Below, one piece after another: positions 35,991-45,728 of a stretch of 64,000 nt of DNA (within the stretch, counting starts at the first letter, position 1; each line of letters opens with the position of its first letter). The position numbers were made by a program, and so were the translations under genes. A model generated the notes under the pieces. The model was not told where the DNA came from. It did not search any database and saw nothing but the letters and a program-made list of their open reading frames with translations. This stretch comes from Xylanimonas protaetiae (GTDB lineage: Bacteria > Actinomycetota > Actinomycetes > Actinomycetales > Cellulomonadaceae). Location: NCBI RefSeq assembly GCF_004135385.1, contig NZ_CP035493.1:620001-684000 (forward strand). Reading direction: 5' to 3'.

Positions 35991-37345
35991 CCCCCGCGAC
36001 CTCGCTGCGCACCACGCTCGCGCTGGCCCGGCTGTTCGCGCGCCGCCGCGACGGCGACCGGCTCGCCGCCGCGCTCCCGCTCGTCTCGTTCGCCCTGGTC
36101 ACGGGCCTGCTGCTGATCGTCGTCGGCGGCTCGCAGGTGTTCTTCGGGGTGCGCGGCGGCAACGCCGGCTTCTACACGGCGCTCGCCGTCGTCGCGCTCG
36201 CGCTGCTGGTGGTGCCGCTCGTCACGCTCGGCTCGGCGGCCGCGAAGCTGTCCGCGAGACGCCGCGACGACCGCCTGTCCGCGCTGCGCCTGCTGGGCGC
36301 GACGACGTCGACCGTCTCGCTGCTGACCGTGCTGGAGGCCGCGGCGGTCGCGCTGGCCGGTGCCGTGCTGGGCACGGTCCTGTACGCGGCCGCGGCCCCG
36401 CTCGTGGGGCTCCTCCGCTTCGTCGGGCAGCCGATCGGGTCGCAGATGTGGCTGCCGTGGTGGGTCGTCCCGCTCGTCTGGCTGGGCGTCGCGCTCGTCG
36501 CTGCCGGGTCGGCGGCCGTCGGGCTGCGCGCCGTCGTCGTCACCCCGCTCGGGGTCCGCACACGGCAGAAGCCGGGCGTGGCGCGAGGGCGGCGTGCCGT
36601 CGCGGCGGCCGTCATCGTCGCGGTGGCGTGGCTCGCGCTGTCCGGGCTGCAGCAGCTCGGACAGACGTTCGGGTTCGTGGGGATCGTCGTCGCGCTCGGT
36701 GCTGCGTTCGGGCTGGCGCTGCTCGCGCTCGACGCCGTCGGGCCCTGGTACGTGCGCGTCCGGGCCACGCGGCTGCACCGGCGCGCCGACGGCGTGGCCT
36801 CGCTGCTCGCGAGCCGGATGATCCTGGAGGACCCGAAGGCCGCCTGGCGGCAGGTCGCGGGCATCGCCGTGACGACGTTCGTCGGCGTCGTCGCAGGCGC
36901 CGGGCTGTCGTTCGCGAGCACGGGCGGGACGTCCAGCCCGGAGGAGGCGTGGCTGACGGCCGACATGCAGACGGGCGTCCTCGTGACCCTGGTGATCTCG
37001 TTCCTCATGGTGGCCTGCACGGTGGCGGTCAACCAGGCGGCGGCGACCCTCGACCGGGCGCGCGTGCACGTATCGCTCGACCGGCTCGGCGTGCCGCCGA
37101 CCATGCTGGCCGACGCCTCGCGGCGCTCGGTGATGTCGGTGCTGTGGACGGTGCTCGTGGGCTCCGCGGCGACGTCGGCCGTGCTCGTGTTCCCGCTGGT
37201 GGGGGCCGCGGTGCTGCTCCGGCCGCTCGCCGTGGGCACGGTGCTCGCGGTCTTCGCGCTGGGCGTGCTGCTGGTGCGCGGGGGCGCGTCGGTCGCGGCA
37301 CGGCTCGTGCCGGGCATCCTGGCACGGCCCGACCGGGCGCTGTAG
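35987..37345 (+). CDS. FtsX-like ABC permease
   Basis: 452 residues with about eight membrane segments arranged as two FtsX-like halves. L-S-A-R-R-R-D-D-R-L-S-A-L-R-L-L-G-A-T is the coupling helix region, repeated later as A-R-V-H-V-S-L-D-R-L-G-V-P. Both halves carry the expected Arg-rich cytoplasmic turn followed by A-(L/S)-x-R-L-G. Partner of the ATPase at 35283. No periplasmic domain is obvious, so it resembles BceB-less two-half permeases. Confidence 0.85.
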   Translation: MTPATSLRTTLALARLFARRRDGDRLAAALPLVSFALVTGLLLIVVGGSQVFFGVRGGNAGFYTALAVVALALLVVPLVTLGSAAAKLSARRRDDRLSALRLLGATTSTVSLLTVLEAAAVALAGAVLGTVLYAAAAPLVGLLRFVGQPIGSQMWLPWWVVPLVWLGVALVAAGSAAVGLRAVVVTPLGVRTRQKPGVARGRRAVAAAVIVAVAWLALSGLQQLGQTFGFVGIVVALGAAFGLALLALDAVGPWYVRVRATRLHRRADGVASLLASRMILEDPKAAWRQVAGIAVTTFVGVVAGAGLSFASTGGTSSPEEAWLTADMQTGVLVTLVISFLMVACTVAVNQAAATLDRARVHVSLDRLGVPPTMLADASRRSVMSVLWTVLVGSAATSAVLVFPLVGAAVLLRPLAVGTVLAVFALGVLLVRGGASVAARLVPGILARPDRAL

Positions 37346-37433
37346 GGGCGGCCGGCGCTGGGAGTTCCGGTGCGGGTGAACCCGGCGTTCGCCCGCGCCG
37401 ACGCCCCCGGGCGTGAGTAACCTCGAAAGGATC

Positions 37434-38507
37434 ATGGACCTCGCCCGACTCAAGCGCCGTGCGTCTCCCGAGCCGGTGCCCGGGAGGAACATCTTCGTGC
37501 TCTCCGGCGGGGCGTCCCGCGGGGCCGCCCAGGTGGGCATGATGCGGGCGCTGCTGCGCCGCGGCGTCGTCCCCGACGCGTTCGTCGCCGGGTCGGTCGG
37601 CTCGCTCAACGCGGCCTTCCTCGCGCAGGACGTCACCCTGGAGCAGGTCGACCGCCTCGAGGACATCTACCGCAGGCTCGGCAGCTTCGACCTCATCGGG
37701 CCGCCCCACCTCATGGTCATGAACGTGCTGCGCCACCGGCCCTCGCTGGCGTCCGGGCGCCGCATCCGCGAGTTCATCGCCTCGTGCGTCCCCGTGGAAC
37801 GGATCGAGGACCTGACCCGCCCCGTCCGCGTCGCCACGTTCGACGTCGACGACGGCCGGTTCACGTGGCACGACGCCGGGAACGTCGTCGACGTCGTCGC
37901 CGCCTCGTGCGCGCTGCCCGCGATCTACCCGCCGGTGGAGCTCGACGGGCACCTGCACGTCGACTACGGCGTGCGGTTCAGCGTCCCCACCGACGCGGCC
38001 GTCGCCATGGTGCGGCCCGGCGACGTCGTCTGGTCGATGGAGGTGAACCGCGCGCCCATCCCCGCCCGCATGCGGTCGCCGTGGGACGCGCTCATGATCG
38101 TGGCCGGCTCGTCGATCGCGCACAACAGCGTCCTCGACTTCCCCGCCGACGTGACGCTGCACCGCGTCGTCCTCGACCGCGACTACGACACCGGGTTCCC
38201 GTTCAACTTCGGGCACACGAGCGAGCTCGTGCGGATGGGCGAGGAGGCGGCGGAGGCGGTGCTCGACGCCGCGGGCCTGGCGGTGGCGACGGTGAGCACG
38301 CCGGACCTTGCGGAGGTGGCGCCCACCCCGACGACCCTGGTGCCTGACGTGGACGTCACCCGTGCGGACACCCTGCGGCTGACGGCCCGGCGCCTGCCGA
38401 GCCTTGCCGCCGCGGCGACCACGGAAGCCGCCCGCTCGGTGCGGTCGTCGGTGAACCGCGTGGTGCGGGGCACCCGTCGGCGCCCGGCGACGGAACGGGT
38501 CGCCTGA
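37434..38507 (+). CDS. Patatin-like phospholipase
   Basis: 357 residues. Oxyanion loop S-G-G-A-S-R-G-A-A-Q-V-G at residues 24-35, nucleophile Ser54 in A-G-S-V-G-S-L-N-A-A (first Gly of GxSxG replaced by Ala), and catalytic Asp in H-V-D-Y-G. The second half is less conserved. The ATG with GAAAGGA just before it is preferred over a GTG seven codons earlier. The role in lipid turnover or virulence-type functions is open. Confidence 0.8.
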   Translation: MDLARLKRRASPEPVPGRNIFVLSGGASRGAAQVGMMRALLRRGVVPDAFVAGSVGSLNAAFLAQDVTLEQVDRLEDIYRRLGSFDLIGPPHLMVMNVLRHRPSLASGRRIREFIASCVPVERIEDLTRPVRVATFDVDDGRFTWHDAGNVVDVVAASCALPAIYPPVELDGHLHVDYGVRFSVPTDAAVAMVRPGDVVWSMEVNRAPIPARMRSPWDALMIVAGSSIAHNSVLDFPADVTLHRVVLDRDYDTGFPFNFGHTSELVRMGEEAAEAVLDAAGLAVATVSTPDLAEVAPTPTTLVPDVDVTRADTLRLTARRLPSLAAAATTEAARSVRSSVNRVVRGTRRRPATERVA

Positions 38508-38589
38508 CTGGCGGTGCTGATGCCGGGCCTCGCGTCCCGGCCCATTGCTCGTGCCGTGACCAGGGATCTTGCCTTGCTCTTTACCGAAG

Positions 38590-38662
38590 TGCGCCTGACA
38601 CGATTCGAACGTGCGACCTAATCTTTAGGAGAGATTCGCTCTATCCACTGAGCTACAGGCGC
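38590..38662 (-). tRNA. tRNA-Arg (anticodon CCT)
   Basis: 73 nt. Acceptor GCGCCTG pairs with CAGGCGC; D arm GCTCAGTGGATAGAGC; anticodon loop CTCCTAA with CCT; T arm CACGTTCGAATCGTG. Reads AGG, a rare codon in such GC-rich genomes. Discriminator base A, no encoded CCA. Transcribed away from the patatin gene towards it, i.e. convergent. Confidence 0.95.
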
Positions 38663-38699
38663 TAGCGGACCCCAGCCTACCGGGGCCGTCCGGGCAGGT

Positions 38700-39890
38700 T
38701 CACACCCAGTCCGCCGGCGACGCCAGGACGTCGCGCAGCACCTCGCGCGCCCCGCCCGCCATGGCCGCGTACGGCCCGGCCACGGCCGGGCGCAGCTCCA
38801 CGGGCGAGAAGGGTGCCGAGAGCACGCGGTCCGCGAGGACGCCTCCGACGTCGTCGCGCATCCAGGGCAGCAGCGTCGTGTAGGCGCCGCCGAGCACGAC
38901 CGTGCCGACGTCGACGAGGTTCACGAAGTCCGCGAGCGCCGAGCCGAGCGCGGTGCCGGCGCGGTGCAGGGCCGCCTCCGCCTGCGGCTGGCGCGCCTCG
39001 AGCGCGCGGACGAGCGCCTCGACGGGCGACTCGAGCGGCAGCCCGGCCGCCCGGTTCACGGCCTCCTTGCCCGCGTACTGCTCCAGACAGCCGAACGAGC
39101 CGCAGCCGCAGCGCGGCCCTTGCGGGTCGACGCGCACGTGGCCGATCTCGCCGTTCCAGCCGCGCTCGCCGAGGAAGAGCTGTCCGTCGACGACGATGGC
39201 GGCGCCGATGCCGACGTCGGCGGACACGTAGAGGAAGGACGGGGCGACGTCGCCGGTGAGCTCGGCGAGCCCGGCGAGCTTGGCCTCGTTGGCGACGCCG
39301 ACGTGCAGGTCGCCGAGCCCGAGCAGCGGCACGGGGTCGAGCGACGACCAGCCGAGGTTGGGAGCGACGCGCAGCAGCCCGCTGCGGGCGTCGACGAGGC
39401 CCGGCAGCGCGAGCCGGGCGCCGGCGACGCGCATGCCCTCCGCGGCGGCGGTCGCGGCCAGCTCGCGGGCCAGCACGCCGACGCGCGGGAGCACGACCGA
39501 CGGGTCGCTGTCGTGGAATGCTCCAGGCTCGACGCGCTCGTCGACCACCTCGCCTGTGAGGTCCATCACGCTCGCGCCGAGGTAGTCGACGTTGACCTCG
39601 AGCCCGATGCCGACGACGGAACGTGACGCGGGGACGAGCGGGACCGCCGGCCTGCCCGCGCGCTGTGCGCTGACCGGCGCCAGCTCGGCGAGCAATCCGC
39701 CCGCTACCAGTCGATCTACGAGGGTGGACACGGTCGCTCGCGCCAGTCCGGTGGACGTGGCGACATCGGCGCGGGACAGTGGTTCCGGCGCTTCGAAGAC
39801 TGCCCGCGCGACCAGCTCGAGATTGCGTTCCCGCAACGTGTGCTGACGCGCTGCGGATCGGGGCGACGCTGTCTGCGGATCGGCTAGCAC
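38700..39890 (-). CDS. xylR: ROK-family repressor of the xylose genes
   Basis: 396 residues from GTG. N-terminal winged HTH (R-A-D-V-A-T-S-T-G-L-A-R-A-T-V-S-T-L) followed by a ROK sugar-kinase-like domain with V-G-I-G-L-E-V-N-V-D-Y (degenerate ATP loop) and the zinc motif C-G-C-G-S-F-G-C-L-E-Q-Y. Divergent from xylA with 93 bp between, as for XylR/NagC-type repressors that respond to xylose. It should bind the TTAGTT-N11-AACTATT-type site in that gap. Confidence 0.85.
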   Translation of the reverse strand: MLADPQTASPRSAARQHTLRERNLELVARAVFEAPEPLSRADVATSTGLARATVSTLVDRLVAGGLLAELAPVSAQRAGRPAVPLVPASRSVVGIGLEVNVDYLGASVMDLTGEVVDERVEPGAFHDSDPSVVLPRVGVLARELAATAAAEGMRVAGARLALPGLVDARSGLLRVAPNLGWSSLDPVPLLGLGDLHVGVANEAKLAGLAELTGDVAPSFLYVSADVGIGAAIVVDGQLFLGERGWNGEIGHVRVDPQGPRCGCGSFGCLEQYAGKEAVNRAAGLPLESPVEALVRALEARQPQAEAALHRAGTALGSALADFVNLVDVGTVVLGGAYTTLLPWMRDDVGGVLADRVLSAPFSPVELRPAVAGPYAAMAGGAREVLRDVLASPADWV

Positions 39891-39893
39891 GTG

Positions 39894-39922
39894 TTGACTG
39901 TAGCGGAGGCTTCAGCAATAGT
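39894..39922 (+). promoter_or_regulatory. Candidate xylA promoter
   Basis: TTGACT (39894-39899) and AATAGT (39917-39922) with a 17-base spacer in the xylR-xylA gap. The -10 hexamer is poor but lies inside the operator, which suits repression by XylR. Confidence 0.45.
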
Positions 39923-39939
39923 TCAGCCGAACAACTAAT
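39917..39939. promoter_or_regulatory. xylO-like operator
   Basis: Read on the minus strand: TTAGTT, eleven bases, AACTATT; the inner palindrome is GTTCAGCCGAAC (5 of 6 pairs). The outer TTAGTT...AACTA(A/T) arms match the known xylose operators recognised by ROK-family XylR (e.g. in Bacillus). Placed between xylR and xylA on the -10 box. Confidence 0.6.
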
Positions 39940-39983
39940 GCTGCGTGGGGTTGCTGCGCGGCTCGATGAGGAGAAGACAACCC

Positions 39984-41138
39984 GTGAGCGACATCAAGTA
40001 CTCGTTCGGCCTCTGGACCACCGGCTGGCAGGGCGTCGACCCGTTCGGCGACGCGACCCGTCCCCACCTCGACCCGGCCGAGAACATCCGCAAGCTCGCC
40101 GAGACCGGCGCGCACGCGTTCACGTTCCACGACAACGACGTGTGGCCGATCGACGCCACCGAGGCCGAGCGTGCCGCCGCCATCGAGTCGGTCAAGAAGG
40201 CCTCCGCCGAGACCGGTCTCGTCTGCGAGATGGTCACGACCAACACGTTCTCGCACCCCGTCTTCAAGGCCGGCGCGTTCACCTCGAACTCGCGCGACGT
40301 CCGCCGCTACGGCCTGCGCAAGATCCTCAAGCAGGTCGACCTCGGTGCCGAGCTCGGCGCCACCACGTTCGTCATGTGGGGCGGCCGCGAGGGCGTCGAG
40401 TACGCGAACTCGAAGGACCTGGGCACCGCCCACGCCCGCTACGCCGAGGGCATCGACACCGTCGCCGCCTACATCAAGTCGAAGGGCTACGACATGCGCG
40501 TCGCCCTCGAGCCGAAGCCGAACGAGCCCCGCGGCGACATCTTCCTGCCGACGATCGGTCACGCCATCGCGCTGATCAACACGCTCGACAACGGCGACAT
40601 CGTCGGCGTCAACCCGGAGACGGGCCACGAGCAGATGGCCGGCCTGGACTACACCCACGGCCTCGCCCTCGCCCTGTACGTCGGCAAGCTGTTCCACATC
40701 GACCTCAACGGTCAGAACGGCCCGAAGTACGACCAGGACCTCGTGTTCGGCCACGGCAACCTGCTCTCGGCCTTCTTCACGGTCGACCTGCTCGAGAACG
40801 GCTCGCCGAACGGCACCATCGCCCCCTACCAGGGCTACCGCCACTTCGACTACAAGCCCTCGCGCACCGAGTACGTCGACGGCATCTGGGAGTCGGCTGC
40901 CGCCAACATCAAGACGTACGAGCTCCTCGCCGCCGCGTCGAAGTCGTACCGTGCCGACGCCGAGGTCCAGGCCGCGTTCGAGAAGGCCGGCGTGCTCGAC
41001 GCCTCGACGACCCTCGCCGAGGGCGAGTCGTTCGAGTCGTTCCTCGCCGAGGCCGACGAGGACATCGCCGAGCTCGGCAAGCGTCACGAGGGCCTGGTGC
41101 ACCTGCACCAGCTCGCGCTGAACCACATCCTCGGCTGA
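39984..41138 (+). CDS. xylA: Xylose isomerase
   Basis: 384 residues from GTG, GAGGAG upstream. Isomerises D-xylose to D-xylulose (also D-glucose to fructose). Actinobacterial class I enzyme: [10 protein letters not shown] at the start, catalytic His49 in F-H-D-N-D, metal ligands in [11 protein letters not shown] and N-P-E-T-G-H-E, and [16 protein letters not shown]. Controlled by the divergent ROK repressor and followed by xylB. Confidence 0.96.
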   Translation: MSDIKYSFGLWTTGWQGVDPFGDATRPHLDPAENIRKLAETGAHAFTFHDNDVWPIDATEAERAAAIESVKKASAETGLVCEMVTTNTFSHPVFKAGAFTSNSRDVRRYGLRKILKQVDLGAELGATTFVMWGGREGVEYANSKDLGTAHARYAEGIDTVAAYIKSKGYDMRVALEPKPNEPRGDIFLPTIGHAIALINTLDNGDIVGVNPETGHEQMAGLDYTHGLALALYVGKLFHIDLNGQNGPKYDQDLVFGHGNLLSAFFTVDLLENGSPNGTIAPYQGYRHFDYKPSRTEYVDGIWESAAANIKTYELLAAASKSYRADAEVQAAFEKAGVLDASTTLAEGESFESFLAEADEDIAELGKRHEGLVHLHQLALNHILG

Positions 41139-41169
41139 GCCATCAGCTGAAGCAGCAGCACCATGGCGG

Positions 41170-41206
41170 GCCCCGTCGTCGGCATCTCGATGCACGACGA
41201 CGGGGC
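41170..41206 (+). terminator. Hairpin between xylA and xylB
   Basis: Perfect 12-bp stem (41170-41181 with 41195-41206) with a 13-nt loop in the 151-bp xylA-xylB gap. It may partly end transcription so that XylA is made in excess of XylB, or protect the xylA mRNA end. Confidence 0.55.
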
Positions 41207-41289
41207 TCGCCTCATGCACGAACCGGCATGCTGCGCGACGTCGCGCAGGATGCCGGACGACCGAACTTCAACGCACTAGGAGTAGCTCC

Positions 41290-42771
41290 GTGGCCCTCGT
41301 CGCCGGCGTGGACTCGTCCACCCAGTCCTGCAAGATCGTCGTCCGCGACGCCGAGACCGGTGCCCTCGTGCGCTCCGGCTCCGCGAAGCACCCCGACGGC
41401 ACGTCCGTCGACCCCCGCTTCTGGTGGGACGCCTTCCTCGAGGCCGCGCAGAAGGCCGGCGGGCTGGCCGACGTCGCCGCCCTGGCCGTGGGCGGGCAGC
41501 AGCACGGCATGGTCGCCCTGGACGCCCAGGGCAACGTCGTCCGCGACGCCCTGCTGTGGAACGACACCCGCTCCGCGCAGGCCGCCGAGGACCTGATCGT
41601 CGAGCTCGGCGAGGGCGACCGCGCCGCGGGCGCCCAGGCCTGGGCCGACGCCGTCGGCTCCGTGCTGGTCGCCTCGCTCACGATCACCAAGCTGCGCTGG
41701 CTGCGTGACGCCGAGCCGGAGAACGCCGCGCGCGTCGCCGCCGTCGCGCTCCCCCACGACTGGCTGTCGTGGCGCATCGCCGGCTACGGCCCCGAGGGCG
41801 ACCCGACCGCGCCCCTCGGCCCGCAGCTCGACAAGCTGTTCACCGACGCCTCCGACGCGTCCGGCACGGGCTACTACGACGCCCAGGCGACCTCGGGCGA
41901 CGGGTACCGCCGCGACCTGCTCGCGCTGGCCTTCGGCCGCGACGACGTCGTGCTGCCCCGCGTCATCGGCTCCACCGAGTCCGGCGCGGTCGCCCACGCG
42001 ACCATCGCGGGCGACGGCGCGGCGCTGATCGGCCCCGGCGCCGGGGACAACGCGGGCGCCGCGATCGGCCTCGGCATGCAGCCCGGCGACATCGCCATCT
42101 CGATCGGCACCTCCGGCGTCGTCTCCGCCGTCGCGCCGCGTCGCACGCAGGACGGCACGGGCGCCATCAACGGCTTCGCCGACTGCACGGGCAACGCGCT
42201 CATGCTCGCCGTGACGCTCAACGCGGCCCAGGTGCTCGACGCCGCCCGCAGCGTCCTCGACGCCGACTTCGGCAAGCTCGCCGACCTGGCGCTGGCGGCC
42301 CCCGCGGGCTCCGACGGCCTCGTGCTCGTCCCCTACCTCCAGGGCGAGCGCACGCCGAACCGCCCCAACGCGTCCGGCACGCTGCACGGCATCCGCCTGA
42401 AGAACATGACGCAGGCGCACGTCGCGCGCGCCTACATCGAGGGCATGCTGTGCGGCCTCGCGGACGGCATGGACGCCCTGCGCGCCCTCGACGTGCCGGT
42501 CGAGCGCGTCATGCTCATCGGCGGCGCCGCGCAGAGCCCGGCCGTGCAGGAGATCGCCCCGCAGATCTTCGGCCTGCCGATCTCCATCCCCGAGCCCGGC
42601 GAGTACGTGGCCGACGGCGCGGCCCGCCAGGCCGCCTGGGTCCTGGCCTCGGCCACCCTGGGCGCCGAGGCGCCGCAGCCCGCGTGGGCCACGAAGATGA
42701 GCAAGACCCTCCCGGCCAACCCGGTCCCGGTGGTCCGCGAGCAGTACGCGGCGGTGCGCGACCTGGTCTGA
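41290..42771 (+). CDS. xylB: Xylulokinase
   Basis: 493 residues from GTG with AGGAG eight bases upstream. FGGY kinase: [10 protein letters not shown] at the phosphate-1 loop, G-G-Q-Q-H-G-M-V near residue 68, L-L-W-N-D-T-R, I-G-T-S-G-V in phosphate-2, G-E-R-T-P-N and I-G-G-A-A-Q-S. Phosphorylates xylulose to xylulose 5-phosphate, feeding the pentose phosphate pathway. Likely co-regulated with xylA. Confidence 0.95.
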   Translation: MALVAGVDSSTQSCKIVVRDAETGALVRSGSAKHPDGTSVDPRFWWDAFLEAAQKAGGLADVAALAVGGQQHGMVALDAQGNVVRDALLWNDTRSAQAAEDLIVELGEGDRAAGAQAWADAVGSVLVASLTITKLRWLRDAEPENAARVAAVALPHDWLSWRIAGYGPEGDPTAPLGPQLDKLFTDASDASGTGYYDAQATSGDGYRRDLLALAFGRDDVVLPRVIGSTESGAVAHATIAGDGAALIGPGAGDNAGAAIGLGMQPGDIAISIGTSGVVSAVAPRRTQDGTGAINGFADCTGNALMLAVTLNAAQVLDAARSVLDADFGKLADLALAAPAGSDGLVLVPYLQGERTPNRPNASGTLHGIRLKNMTQAHVARAYIEGMLCGLADGMDALRALDVPVERVMLIGGAAQSPAVQEIAPQIFGLPISIPEPGEYVADGAARQAAWVLASATLGAEAPQPAWATKMSKTLPANPVPVVREQYAAVRDLV

Positions 42772-42781
42772 CCGACCCCGC

Positions 42782-42829
42782 ACGCAGCAGAGCCCGTGAC
42801 CGCCTCGGCGGTCACGGGCTCTGCTGCGT
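42782..42829 (+). terminator. Strong terminator after xylB
   Basis: A perfect 21-bp stem with a 6-nt loop, ten bases after the stop. Ends the xyl operon; may also serve the convergent sortase side. Confidence 0.75.
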
Positions 42830-42876
42830 CCCGGGTCCGTGGTGCTCGCGGAGGTGGGGCAACGGCATGGACCACG

Positions 42877-43557
42877 TCAGGAGGCGCGCGCGAACACCAC
42901 GAGGTTGTCGGTGGCCGAGCCGCTCTCGCCCTGGCGCTGCAGGCACGTGATCAGCACGAGCTCGCCGTCGCGCCCGGCCGGGTCCCCCCAGACCTCCGCC
43001 GACGACGCCGCGTCGTCCTTGGACATCACCCGGTGGCCCGTGACCGTGTAGGCGACGCCGTCGACGAGGAGCACGTCACCGACCTCGACCGTGACGGGCG
43101 ACTCCGCGGCCTCCATCGCGAAGAACGCGTTCCCGGGGGCGTTCCCGCCGCGGACGGCATGCATCGCGAGGACGACGAGCCCCGACCCGGGCTCCTGCGG
43201 CGTCCCGTGCCCGCGCACCAGGAAGGCGTCGGTGAGGGTGGGCGGGTTGATGACGCCGTCCACGACGTTCATCGCGACGAGCGGCACGTCGAGCCCCTGA
43301 CGCGGGGCCACGAAGCGTCCCGCGCCGTCGGACCCCTCCTCGGGCAGCGCCACGGGGTCGGCCGCGGCGACGTCGGGGACGTCGTCGAGCACCACGCGGT
43401 TGCCGGACAGGTCGACGAGGCCACCGGGTGCGGGCCGCAGCGCCATGGAGGCGAGCACGCCGGCCCCGACCAGGCACGCGGCAGCGAAGAGCAGCGCGAC
43501 CACGCGCCCCGCCGACGGCCGACGACGGCGAGGAGCCTCGGGTGCGGGCGCGCTCAT
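42877..43557 (-). CDS. Sortase-family transpeptidase
   Basis: 226 residues. One N-terminal membrane helix (~19-40), then a sortase beta-barrel with catalytic His133 (L-A-M-H-A-V) and Cys205 (L-I-T-C-L-Q-R) with the Arg two residues on. No LPxTG-type substrate lies nearby. Starts four bases after the signal peptidase stop, so both are in one operon. Resembles class E/F housekeeping sortases; exact class uncertain. Confidence 0.8.
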   Translation of the reverse strand: MSAPAPEAPRRRRPSAGRVVALLFAAACLVGAGVLASMALRPAPGGLVDLSGNRVVLDDVPDVAAADPVALPEEGSDGAGRFVAPRQGLDVPLVAMNVVDGVINPPTLTDAFLVRGHGTPQEPGSGLVVLAMHAVRGGNAPGNAFFAMEAAESPVTVEVGDVLLVDGVAYTVTGHRVMSKDDAASSAEVWGDPAGRDGELVLITCLQRQGESGSATDNLVVFARAS

Positions 43558-43561
43558 GGGA

Positions 43562-44128
43562 TCACACCCCGTCCGCGGTCACGAGGCGGCGGGTCCAGGT
43601 GGGGCGCGGCGCGGCGGGGCCGACGAGGACCAGCGCCGTCGCGCCGACCAGCACCGCACCACCGAGCGTCACCGCCGCCAGCAGCCACGGCTGCTGCGCG
43701 ACCCGCCCCACGAGCGGCACCGCGTAGGCGACGCGGCCCTTGAGCTGCTCGCGGTCCATCGGCCCGTCGGGGTAGGGGCTGGCGTCGCCCTGCGTCTGGA
43801 GGTGCACCACCGCGCCGTCACGCACGACGACGTCGGTCACACGGGTCGTCACGACCTCGCCCGACCCCGGGACGGGACGGTAGGCGACGACGTCGCCGAC
43901 CTCGAGCAGCTCCGCGGGCACGGGCCGCACCACCACGAGGTCGCCGCGGGCCATCGACGGCTGCATCGAGTCGTTCGCGACGGCGAGCGGCACGGCTCCC
44001 ACGAGCCGCGGGGCCACCGTGACGGCGGCGACGAGCCCGAGGAGCGCCACGAGGAGCAGCGTGAGCGCGACCGAGCCGAGCGCGGGCGCGGGCCTCGTGC
44101 TGCTCGGCCGTGCGGGGGCGTGCACCAT
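43562..44128 (-). CDS. SipW-type signal peptidase I
   Basis: 188 residues, ATG with AAGGA upstream. N-terminal membrane helix (~18-38), then V-A-N-D-S54-M-Q-P-S-M with the nucleophilic Ser54, G-D-L-V-V-V, V-A-Y-R-P and a C-terminal membrane helix. The ER/archaeal-type (SipW) family uses Ser-His instead of Ser-Lys; T-Q-G-D-A-S-P-Y-P-D marks the last box. Often exports TasA-like or spaA-type proteins with a sortase partner, which is the next gene. Confidence 0.82.
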   Translation of the reverse strand: MVHAPARPSSTRPAPALGSVALTLLLVALLGLVAAVTVAPRLVGAVPLAVANDSMQPSMARGDLVVVRPVPAELLEVGDVVAYRPVPGSGEVVTTRVTDVVVRDGAVVHLQTQGDASPYPDGPMDREQLKGRVAYAVPLVGRVAQQPWLLAAVTLGGAVLVGATALVLVGPAAPRPTWTRRLVTADGV

Positions 44129-44360
44129 GCGGTCGGGTCCTTCCGGGTACTCGGCGGTCGTGCGGGTCGGCGGACGGCGCGCGCCGGTGGAGGGCACGCC
44201 TGTCGGACGACCAGCCTCGCCCGCGGGACCGGGGCGGACGTCACGTGACACCGGGAAGCACGGCCCGCGTGCGTGGTTCCTCGGGCGCACGACGCGCCTC
44301 GGGGCGACGCACCGTGCCGCCGGGGCGCCGTGGCGCCGGGCGCCCCGGATGTCGCGCGGC

Positions 44361-44876
44361 TCAGCGCCGCACGTACGTCCGGAACCGGTACCGGGGCGAC
44401 CCGTCCCGCGCGGACCCCGCCCAGCCGCCGCGGCCGTGCTCGGACTCGTGCCAGACGACGGGGTCGATCGCGGGGGCCACGGCGTCGCCCTCGACCTCGA
44501 GGTCGATCTCCGTGACCTCGAGCCGGTCCGCGAGAGCGACCGTCTCGGCGTACACCTGCTCGCCGCCGATCACCCAGACGCAGTCGCCACCGGGTGCGGC
44601 GGTGGCGAGCGCCATCGCCTCGTGCAGCCCGTGCGCGACGGCCGCGCCGTCGGCGGACCAGCCGTGCTGCCGGGTGACGACGACGTTGGTGCGCCCGGGC
44701 AGGGGCCGGCGGTGCAGGGAGTCCCACGTGGCCCGGCCCATGACCACCGGGTGCCCGGAGGTGAGCGCCTTGAAGCGGGCGAAGTCCTCCGGCACCCGCC
44801 ACGGGATGTCGCCGGCGGCCCCGATGACGGGGCGTCCGGCGGCGTCGCGGGCCTGGGCCCAGATGAGGGCGATCAT
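44361..44876 (-). CDS. folA: Dihydrofolate reductase
   Basis: 171 residues. Reduces dihydrofolate with NADPH. Marks: I-G-A-A-G-D-I-P-W-R-V-P-E-D (substrate loop with the acidic residue), V-V-M-G-R-A-T-W-D-S-L, P-L-P-G-R-T-N-V-V-V-T and V-I-G-G-E-Q-V-Y. ATG overlaps the thyA stop by one base (TGATG). Together they complete the thymidylate cycle. Confidence 0.95.
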   Translation of the reverse strand: MIALIWAQARDAAGRPVIGAAGDIPWRVPEDFARFKALTSGHPVVMGRATWDSLHRRPLPGRTNVVVTRQHGWSADGAAVAHGLHEAMALATAAPGGDCVWVIGGEQVYAETVALADRLEVTEIDLEVEGDAVAPAIDPVVWHESEHGRGGWAGSARDGSPRYRFRTYVRR

Positions 44877-45679
44877 CAGACGGCGACGGGCGCCTTGATC
44901 GCGGGGTGGTGCTGGTACCCGAGCACCGCGACGTCCTCGTACTCGTGGTCGAAGATCGAGCCCCGCGGCGCCAGCGACAGCGTCGGGTAGGGGTACGCCT
45001 CGCGCGAGAGCTGCTCGCGCACCTGCTCGAGGTGGTTGTCGTAGACGTGGCAGTCGCCGCCGGTCCAGACGAACTCGCCGACGTCGAGCCCGGTCTGTGC
45101 GGCGACCATGTGGGTGAGCAGCGCGTAGGACGCGATGTTGAAGGGCACGCCGAGGAAGAGGTCGGCCGACCGCTGGTAGAGCTGGCAGCTCAGCCTGCCG
45201 TCGGCGACGTAGAACTGGAACAGCAGGTGGCACGGCGGCAGGGCCATGTCCGGGATCTCGGCGACGTTCCAGGCGCTGACGACGAGCCGCCGCGAGTCCG
45301 GGTTGGCGCGGATCTGCTCGATCACCTGCTGGATCTGGTCGACGTGGGCGCCGTCGGGCGTGGGCCAGGAGCGCCACTGGACGCCGTAGACGGGGCCGAG
45401 CTCCCCGGACGGCGAGGCCCACTCGTCCCAGATGGAGACGCCGTGCTCCTGGAGCCAGCGGACGTTGGACTCGCCGCGCAGGAACCACAGCAGCTCGTAC
45501 ACGACCGACTTGAGGTGCACGCGCTTGGTGGTGACGAGCGGGAACCCCTGCGCGAGGTCGTACCGGAGCTGGCGCCCGAACACGGACGTGGTGCCGGTGC
45601 CGGTGCGGTCCTCCTTGTGCGTGCCGTTCTTCAGGACGTCGGCGAGGAGGTCCTCGTACGGGGTGGGCACGGCGCTCAT
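44876..45679 (-). CDS. thyA: Thymidylate synthase
   Basis: 267 residues. Methylates dUMP using methylene-THF. D-R-T-G-T-G-T at residue ~25, catalytic Cys150 in [22 protein letters not shown] and the C-terminal [13 protein letters not shown]. The ATG starts the normal N-terminal helix. An upstream in-frame extension has no homology. Confidence 0.96.
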   Translation of the reverse strand: MSAVPTPYEDLLADVLKNGTHKEDRTGTGTTSVFGRQLRYDLAQGFPLVTTKRVHLKSVVYELLWFLRGESNVRWLQEHGVSIWDEWASPSGELGPVYGVQWRSWPTPDGAHVDQIQQVIEQIRANPDSRRLVVSAWNVAEIPDMALPPCHLLFQFYVADGRLSCQLYQRSADLFLGVPFNIASYALLTHMVAAQTGLDVGEFVWTGGDCHVYDNHLEQVREQLSREAYPYPTLSLAPRGSIFDHEYEDVAVLGYQHHPAIKAPVAV

Positions 45680-45728
45680 GGCCGCGATTCTAGGCCGGGC
45701 CCTCTGACAGGCGACGGCGGAGGCCGCG

